From: an uncultured Bacteroides sp. | Lineage (GTDB): Bacteria; Bacteroidota; Bacteroidia; Bacteroidales; Bacteroidaceae | NCBI GenBank assembly: GCA_947071285.1 | Contig: CAMTFK010000065.1 | Span: forward strand, 1 to 20,648 | DNA length: 20,648 nt | Direction of reading: 5' to 3' | Shown: piece by piece, positions 16,203-20,648 of the stretch | Numbering within the stretch: position 1 is the first letter of the stretch | Layout of the letters: every line of letters starts with the position of its first letter | Made by a program: the position numbers and the translations under genes | Notes under the pieces: generated by a model | Told to the model about the DNA's origin: nothing | The model's database searches: none | What the model saw: only the letters and a program-made list of their open reading frames with translations

Positions 16203-16206
16203 TCTA

Positions 16207-16243
16207 TAAATCCACAGTAGCAACTTTTGCTATTGTGGATTTA
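16207..16243 (+). terminator. Long hairpin closing the integrase segment
   Basis: A 17-base arm (16207-16223) pairs with 16227-16243 at 16 of 17 positions, the exception being a G-U, around a CTT loop. There is no long T tail, so termination is likely but not certain. It could also block read-through in either direction. Confidence 0.65.
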
Positions 16244-16330
16244 CCTCTTGTAAGGGTAGACAAAGACTACCACTTCAACGACATAAGCTGTCACATAGCC
16301 CGGAAATTTTAAATCAATAAGTTATTAGTA

Positions 16331-16338
16331 TATATTTG
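16331..16338 (+). promoter_or_regulatory. -7 promoter box for the membrane protein gene
   Basis: TATATTTG matches TAnnTTTG exactly and lies 26 bp before the ATG at 16365. No clear -33 box is visible. Confidence 0.45.
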
Positions 16339-16364
16339 CGCACAAATGATAACTATTGATTAAT

Positions 16365-17072
16365 ATGGCAGCAAGAAAGTACGACTACATTATTATTTAC
16401 AGTATTCTATTTGCATCAATACTCAGCATTGCTGTACTGGTGCGCCTGCTTGTGATTTCGGAACTACAAATGGATGAGTTTTCCGGACTTGTGGCTTTTG
16501 TCATAGTGTGTTTGTTGCTCGGAGCCGCTTATCTCAGCTTTCAATCCATTATTGACGTATGGTTGCTGCCTGTGATAGAACGGACCGTTAGAAAGAAGTA
16601 TCCGCAAATAGAATGCGAACCGGAGGTCGAACCTATCGGGTCTATGCCCAACGGAGAAATCTCTATTCCCAACTACGACGAGTATAAACAGACTGCTCAG
16701 CAGAAGATTCAGCAAGAACAAGCAGAGGTTTTAGAAAACGTCCTCACCTACACCATACAGGAACTTGCGTTATATCTGACCGAGAGTGAGTTGCAACAAC
16801 TCTGTGAGCATATCCGCTTCTTTCAATATGCTACTGAGAATGAGTACAAACAGATAAAAATACCCGTTGCTGTTGATGCCACATTAAAATCAATAGATTT
16901 AATGCACTTCGGTTGGAATATCGGCAACCAGTTCAAGAAAACAGGAATAGAGACAGCAACTTTTGTCAAACGGGTATTTGCCGAAAGACTAAAGGAGAGT
17001 GAGATTTCCACTATAAAACGAAAACTAAGAGCAGAAGGAACATGCATTATCAAGATTAAGGAGAAACTATAA
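16365..17072 (+). CDS. Two-helix membrane protein of unknown family
   Basis: A 235-residue protein I do not recognise. Two hydrophobic helices (about 8-30 and 40-62, with a short loop) place the rest in the cytoplasm. A charged, glutamine-rich linker with likely coiled coil follows (about 100-125, QQKIQQEQAEVLENVL). The C-terminal domain of about 100 residues contains HFGWNIGNQFKKTG, TATFVKRVF and a basic end TIKRKLRAEGTCIIKIKEKL. The basic tail and conserved-looking aromatic motif suggest a helical domain that may bind nucleic acid or a partner; this is inference. I start at ATG 16365 rather than the upstream TTG 16356. It lies between recombination genes, so it may belong to the element's mobility or maintenance functions. 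Confidence 0.7.
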   Translation: MAARKYDYIIIYSILFASILSIAVLVRLLVISELQMDEFSGLVAFVIVCLLLGAAYLSFQSIIDVWLLPVIERTVRKKYPQIECEPEVEPIGSMPNGEISIPNYDEYKQTAQQKIQQEQAEVLENVLTYTIQELALYLTESELQQLCEHIRFFQYATENEYKQIKIPVAVDATLKSIDLMHFGWNIGNQFKKTGIETATFVKRVFAERLKESEISTIKRKLRAEGTCIIKIKEKL

Positions 17073-17256
17073 ATATTAATTTCTACTCTCTCTTTGGGCG
17101 GCAACATTACATAGGCAGCCTTACATGCACCTTAATATCCTGATATACAACCACAATCATCTATATTAAAGCTTACAACAGTTATATCCCGGTGAAAGAA
17201 TCCACCATAAAATCACTTATTTTCTTTGTGCGTCGAACTTAAAAAAAGATGCACTT

Positions 17257-17622
17257 ATGTATAATGATGAAATCACTTTCGATAAGTTACCGCAAGCGAT
17301 AACTTATCTGATCGAACAGGTCGCTGAGTTAAAACAAATAGTGTTGAAGCTTCAACCAGCGCAATCGGAGAAGCATGTATTGATAGAGATAGACGATGCA
17401 TCACGAATCATCAAAAAAGCTAAGTCTACCATCTATACCCTTGTACGCAAAGGGCTTCTCCCTTATTACAAGAAAGGAAAGAAACTCTACTTTTACGAAG
17501 ATGAACTATTGGCGTGGATTGAGAATGGACAAAAAAAGACTTCCGAACAGAATTATGACCAAATGTTAGCTTCAATACAAAAAAATGTGCACCGTAAACC
17601 GAAATCCGGTTTCAGTATCTAA
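17257..17622 (+). CDS. Excisionase-like helix-turn-helix protein
   Basis: A 121-residue DNA-binding protein. The N-terminus (about 10-33, LPQAITYLIEQVAELKQIVL) looks like a short coiled coil for dimerisation. A MerR/excisionase-type winged HTH (HTH_17) spans about 43-90, with ASRIIKKAKSTIYTLVRKGLLPYYKKGKKLYFYEDEL as its body given in shortened form: recognition helix around KSTIYTLVR and wing YYKKGKKLYF. A basic tail follows. The length and layout match small HTH proteins of Bacteroides conjugative transposons, of the Xis2c/Xis2d type, which help excision. It is a single-module relative of the four-HTH protein at 13899-14807. It stands alone, with 184 bp on each side. Confidence 0.85.
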   Translation: MYNDEITFDKLPQAITYLIEQVAELKQIVLKLQPAQSEKHVLIEIDDASRIIKKAKSTIYTLVRKGLLPYYKKGKKLYFYEDELLAWIENGQKKTSEQNYDQMLASIQKNVHRKPKSGFSI

Positions 17623-17756
17623 CTCATTATACCAATAATGTTACCGCTTATCCCTGTTTTGCGCTGCGTATGTAGCTTTGTCATGTCCGATACCGTGTAA
17701 ATTGGTGCAGAAAGCAACATATTTTCTTGCAGCCGGCATATTTTTTCCGTTTTTAA

Positions 17757-17787
17757 TTGGTCGGTTCTCCGGGAATCTATTCCTTTG
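17757..17787 (+). promoter_or_regulatory. Promoter of the phosphoribosyltransferase-domain gene
   Basis: TTGG (17757-17760) and TTCCTTTG (17780-17787, seven of eight bases of TAnnTTTG) are separated by exactly 19 bp, the Bacteroidetes -33/-7 spacing. The start codon ATG 17807 is 19 bp downstream, which supports that start over the longer open frame beginning at 17678. Confidence 0.55.
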
Positions 17788-17806
17788 CAAACGAACAAAC
17801 ACATTT

Positions 17807-18748
17807 ATGGAACGCCCTATATTTGTAGCACAATACACCTTTCCCCTTACCCTCGAAACCGTCGAAGAAGAACGCCGTATTTTAGGCAAAGTCTCCCTTC
17901 GGTGCGAGTACGTGATCCGTTTCGAGGACGATGGCAAATTCTATTTCCTGCTCGATACCTATTCCGATTACGAAGCCCAGTTCGCCCGTTACGGGTGGTA
18001 TATCGTCAGCCAGACCTATTTCAACGAAAAGCTGACTATCGGCATGGGCTTGTACGAAAGCGGGCATCTGGCAGGCTTCATGTACTATTTGAAGTCCGGC
18101 AGCGAGGACGAAGCCCGTTTCTGGAACAACGTTCTCATCTTTACCTTCCTGAATGATTTCCGCAAAGCCTTTTACCCATTGGATAACCGTTTTCAGGGCT
18201 TTTTCCGTCTGGACGGCAGCCTGTGCCTCTACCTGTATGATTATTGCCCTGTCCGGCGCAACGACAAGATCACCTTTGAGGGCAAAAAGGTTTCCAACCT
18301 TATTTTCAAGTTCAAGTCCGGTCACGAAACCGACCTTGCCGTCAAGCTCTTTTCCATCGCTATCAGCCGAATCCGTGCCATTCAGGAGAACAAGCACCGT
18401 GCCGTACTCGTTCCTATTCCCGCATCCACCCGTGAGAAGAACCGCATCCCTTACGAAGAGTTTTGCCGCAAGCTATCGGCGGACATCGGAGTAGCCGACG
18501 GCTACGGGGCTATCACACTCACCGCCGACCGTCCCCAACTCAAAGGCACGCACGGGCAGGACAAGACCGTCAACCTGCAATTTCATCCTGAATATATCAA
18601 GGACAAATGCGTCTTGTTAATTGATGATCTTTTAACGACCGGAGAAGGATTCATTCAAACGAAGCGCGAACTGCTCCAGCACGGAGCGAAATTCGTAATC
18701 GGTCTGTTCCTTGCCAAGACCATCGCTTTTGAGGACGAACAGGAATAA
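17807..18748 (+). CDS. Protein with C-terminal phosphoribosyltransferase domain
   Basis: A 313-residue protein. The C-terminal half (about 165-305) is a ComF-like type I phosphoribosyltransferase. It has AVLVPIPAS (199-207) before the active site, LKGTHGQDK near 245-253, and the PRPP loop VLLIDDLLTTGEG (269-281), with both aspartates and the TTG turn intact. The N-terminal half (about 1-160) is unlike any domain I recognise; it is rich in aromatics (GKFYFLLDTYSDYEAQFARY) and lacks the zinc fingers of ComF. It is cytoplasmic, with no signal or membrane helix. The gene looks richer in G+C than its neighbours, suggesting separate origin. It may be a nucleotide-salvage or element-borne PRTase; substrate unknown. 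The open frame extends upstream to 17678, but the promoter position favours ATG 17807. Confidence 0.78.
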   Translation: MERPIFVAQYTFPLTLETVEEERRILGKVSLRCEYVIRFEDDGKFYFLLDTYSDYEAQFARYGWYIVSQTYFNEKLTIGMGLYESGHLAGFMYYLKSGSEDEARFWNNVLIFTFLNDFRKAFYPLDNRFQGFFRLDGSLCLYLYDYCPVRRNDKITFEGKKVSNLIFKFKSGHETDLAVKLFSIAISRIRAIQENKHRAVLVPIPASTREKNRIPYEEFCRKLSADIGVADGYGAITLTADRPQLKGTHGQDKTVNLQFHPEYIKDKCVLLIDDLLTTGEGFIQTKRELLQHGAKFVIGLFLAKTIAFEDEQE

Positions 18749-18791
18749 TGACGGGTAAATATGGAAACCAATGCCAGCCCATGATATGTGG

Positions 18792-18880
18792 TAGGGATAT
18801 TCTTTGGGCGTTCCCGTAAACGGTCGGGCTTTCCGTTACAAGTCCTCGCCGGAGCTGTGGGCCTTCCCCTGCAATCCCTA
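18792..18880. other. Folded intergenic element in the 479-bp gap after the PRTase gene
   Basis: The gap 18749-19227 holds no intact gene. Its first part is closed by a perfect 7-bp inverted repeat, TAGGGAT (18792-18798) with ATCCCTA (18874-18880). Inside, GTAAACGG pairs with CCGTTAC around a TCGGGCTTT loop, with one bulged A, and a small CTC/GAG stem follows. I have an impression that very similar GGGCGTTCCC...GGTCGGGCTTTCCG sequences recur in Bacteroidetes mobile DNA, but I cannot confirm it here. It could be an RNA, an attachment-type site or an inactive repeat. Confidence 0.45.
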
Positions 18881-18898
18881 ACGTGTAAATGCGCCTGT

Positions 18899-18929
18899 CC
18901 GGTTAAGTTCAGTTATCCTAAGTAACCGG
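18899..18929. terminator. Weak hairpin downstream of the PRTase gene
   Basis: CCGGTTA (18899-18905) pairs perfectly with TAACCGG (18923-18929) around a 17-base loop. There is no T tail, so its role as a terminator is weakly supported. Confidence 0.35.
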
Positions 18930-18977
18930 ATTCCTTATAGGTGTGGAAAATGACGGTTGGTATCCTGTGAACCAAAT

Positions 18978-19219
18978 TCATTTGACATCTTTATCAAAAT
19001 TGAAATTGTAATCTTCCCATATCCCTCTGAATACATCAAGAAGTTCACCTGTTTGCCCATCGTACAGCCGCGCGGTCATATTATAGTTATCGTTGGAATC
19101 AATCGTATCTTTTATATCTACATACCAGCCCCATCTTTTAAATCAAGGTTTACTCCAAGTAGAGTAAAGAATATTATTGTCTTCACAAATAGCCATATCT
19201 GTTCTGATTTACTACACAT
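18978..19219 (-). pseudogene. Small gene split by a frame change (remnant or programmed -1 frameshift)
   Basis: On the minus strand an ATG at 19219 opens a 33-codon frame with a hydrophobic N-terminus (IWLFVKTIIFFTLLGV) that stops at 19118-19120. The -1 frame then stays open to a TGA at 18978-18980 and encodes a protein-like stretch (RWGWYVDIKD, RLYDGQTGELLDVFRGIWED). The frames meet at T TTA AAA (complement of 19136-19142), a classical slippery heptamer in the right phase, giving an 80-residue fusion. Alternatively the -1 frame is an old gene carrying an internal TGA (19143-19145) and lacking a start. It begins 8 bp downstream of the DUF2931-like gene. I favour a decayed gene; the family is not recognised. 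Confidence 0.45.
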
Positions 19220-19227
19220 CCAATTAT

Positions 19228-20505
19228 TTATTGTTCTATAGTTCCCCCGCCATACGGTTTCTTTTCTATATCCTTGTCATAGCAATATACATTCTTCCCG
19301 ATTTTCAGGCTTATTTTTTTTAGATTGCCATATTCATCCAATCGTATCACCAAGTCGCCCGGTTGTGAACAATCATCACCGAAAGACGAATTGAAAAACT
19401 CGACAATCTCTTTGGGGTTAAAATCCAAGCAGGTATTTTTCCTTCTGTACCGCCATTCCAGCCGAATATATTTAGGGCAGACCTGCATCTTATAATCACA
19501 ATCGGGAATTTTACTTTGGGACGTATTATCATATTCTCCATTACAGAGAACCAACTCCATATTATGCAACTTATCATCCGGCGATTCCGTTTCAACCACG
19601 ATACGGTAATTATACCGCATATGGCTGTTATCAAAAAAGAGAATGTCCGGCAGTCCGTTCGTTTCCAGATTCTCCCAGACCTCATTCCGAACTCTTTCCT
19701 TATCACATTTATAATGTATGCCATTACAATCCATCTTGTATCCCAACAGAGCTTCCCAATCTTCTTTTCCCTTGAATGAACATAGCTCAGTACGCCGTCC
19801 CCCATGTATATCACTGCGCAGCCATATTTTAACAATTCCGTATGGAGCGCACCCAATGACCAAGCCGTCATAATGTTGCTCTTCATTCCATCCATTCAAC
19901 CATCCCTGATGATACAACTTATTTAATTTTTCTACGGGTAAATCAGCTTCTACATGATACACTTTATCTTCCACATAAGACAAATAACTTATATCAATAT
20001 GTGCGGGAAGCGAATCGCCTGGAATATATGTTATTTCGCCCTCTTTTCCCCATGCGTCACCTTCTACCGCTATCATTTTATGCCCCTTTCTGCCAAACCT
20101 GTATGCCTCACCGTTTGATAGAGTTATTTTGCAGTCACTAACGGTAACAGGATAAAAGCGAGGACTATTTATTTCCACTAACAGATAATCAGAGATAGGT
20201 CGTACTTTTTTATTCAAGCTGGCAAAAACAAAGATGGCTACCCACAGCAGTATCAGCCCGGCATTGATACAAGCCGATAGTAAAATGCTTCCTTTCAGAA
20301 GAAACTTTGCAATCAGCACGCTAACCACATAAACCGCCACAATAACCAAAACTGTATAAAATAATGTGCTGAAAGCTTGCTTCATGCCTTGACTCATCGC
20401 ATCACCTGACATTTTTACAGAACCTTGCTCAATAGCCCATCCCACCGCTCCAAGGTAAGCGAAAAAAGTCAATAGATAAAGAAGAATATGCAGGATTATC
20501 TTCAT
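19228..20505 (-). CDS. DUF2931-like protein with N-terminal membrane helices
   Basis: A 425-residue protein. Three hydrophobic helices are visible at about 4-24, 45-70 and 73-96; the rest is soluble and beta-rich. The soluble part has RFYPVTVSDCKI (116-127), PAHIDISYLSYVEDKVYHVEADLP (167-190) and GLVIGCAPYGIVKIWL (214-229). These recall the Bacteroidetes DUF2931 family (a YPV strand, a lifestyle-unknown wyS-vE-kfY segment and a hydrophobic PxGxVxVWL strand). The assignment is by pattern memory and moderately certain. Function is not known. The presumed promoter is at 20592-20599 on the minus strand. Downstream lies a broken small gene on the same strand, perhaps once in the same transcript. 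Confidence 0.65.
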   Translation of the reverse strand: MKIILHILLYLLTFFAYLGAVGWAIEQGSVKMSGDAMSQGMKQAFSTLFYTVLVIVAVYVVSVLIAKFLLKGSILLSACINAGLILLWVAIFVFASLNKKVRPISDYLLVEINSPRFYPVTVSDCKITLSNGEAYRFGRKGHKMIAVEGDAWGKEGEITYIPGDSLPAHIDISYLSYVEDKVYHVEADLPVEKLNKLYHQGWLNGWNEEQHYDGLVIGCAPYGIVKIWLRSDIHGGRRTELCSFKGKEDWEALLGYKMDCNGIHYKCDKERVRNEVWENLETNGLPDILFFDNSHMRYNYRIVVETESPDDKLHNMELVLCNGEYDNTSQSKIPDCDYKMQVCPKYIRLEWRYRRKNTCLDFNPKEIVEFFNSSFGDDCSQPGDLVIRLDEYGNLKKISLKIGKNVYCYDKDIEKKPYGGGTIEQ

Positions 20506-20548
20506 GTTAGTATTGTTTTTATTAATTCTATTCTTGTAATTTTCAATC

Positions 20549-20566
20549 CGAATATTTCAATATTCG
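20549..20566. promoter_or_regulatory. AT-rich dyad in the leader of the DUF2931-like gene
   Basis: CGAATAT and ATATTCG flank a 4-base centre (20549-20566). It lies in the presumed leader about 45 bp before the ATG and may be an operator or a small leader hairpin. Confidence 0.35.
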
Positions 20567-20591
20567 TAACGATGCCTCTATTGTTCTCCGC

Positions 20592-20599
20592 CAAAGATA
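20592..20599 (-). promoter_or_regulatory. -7 promoter box for the DUF2931-like gene
   Basis: The minus strand reads TATCTTTG, an exact TAnnTTTG, 86 bp before the ATG. The expected -33 position falls at the boundary with adapter sequence and so cannot be read. Confidence 0.45.
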
Positions 20600-20616
20600 C
20601 CCTGCCACCCCTAAAC

Positions 20617-20648
20617 CTGTCTCTTATACACATCTCCGAGCCCACGAG
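20617..20648. other. Nextera sequencing adapter (not genomic)
   Basis: The last 32 bases start with the 19-base Tn5 mosaic end (CTGTCTCTTATACACATCT, 20617-20635) and continue CCGAGCCCACGAG, the Nextera read-2 adapter in read-through orientation. This is library sequence left at a contig end and should be trimmed. The true genomic sequence ends at about 20616. Confidence 0.97.

Noticed and set aside
17678..17806. 43-codon N-terminal extension of the PRTase-domain protein
   Set aside because: A correctly spaced -33/-7 promoter (17757-17787) lies inside the extension, so translation should begin at 17807.
18957..19241. 94-codon open frame on the + strand
   Set aside because: It is antisense to the broken small gene at 18978-19219 and has no start context or domain.

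Overview
The window looks like a contig from a Bacteroidales bacterium, most likely Bacteroides or a close relative. The support is: several exact copies of the Bacteroidetes -7 promoter box TAnnTTTG; Bacteroidales-restricted families (DUF4199, DUF6452, DUF6048, DUF2931-like); absence of strong Shine-Dalgarno sequences; and a FloA/NfeD pair next to a TPR/PD40 envelope protein. The last 32 bases (20617-20648) are not genomic. They match a Nextera transposase adapter, so the right edge is a contig end.

Region 1 (about 150-4609, + strand) is a compact run of envelope genes with short gaps or overlaps: DUF4199 membrane protein, family 2 glycosyltransferase with two membrane anchors, DUF6452-like lipoprotein, DUF6048-like outer-membrane barrel, MntP Mn2+ exporter and ApbE flavin transferase. 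Region 2 (4604-6058) holds two leftward genes, ttcA and a DUF486 four-helix membrane protein. It is bracketed by two large inverted repeats built from the same GAGCTAC heptamer. One lies between the convergent stops and the other lies in the presumed 5' leader of ttcA.

Region 3 (6190-13652) is ordinary chromosomal core: TPR/PD40 protein, NfeD, FloA, a uridine-phosphorylase-like enzyme, a leftward soluble hybrid histidine kinase and mnmE. Clear terminators lie after floA, between the convergent phosphorylase and kinase genes, and after mnmE.

Region 4 (about 13750-20616) is accessory DNA. It begins with four TGAGAC repeats at exact 10-bp spacing, just upstream of a zinc-ribbon protein with four excisionase-like HTH modules. 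A complete tyrosine recombinase follows, then the 3' half of an XRE (HipB-type) regulator, a strong hairpin, an unrecognised two-helix membrane protein, a one-HTH excisionase-like protein and a phosphoribosyltransferase-domain protein with visibly different base use. After these come a folded-looking intergenic element, a broken or frameshifted small gene and a DUF2931-like membrane protein. The module resembles the integration end of an integrative or mobilizable element, or its relic. No relaxase, mobilization or transfer gene is visible, and I could not identify either attachment site.

I found no single intact new defence or metabolic system. The most interesting signals are the four-repeat/four-HTH match, the paired palindromic elements around ttcA, the folded element at 18792-18880 and the candidate -1 frameshift at 19136-19142.
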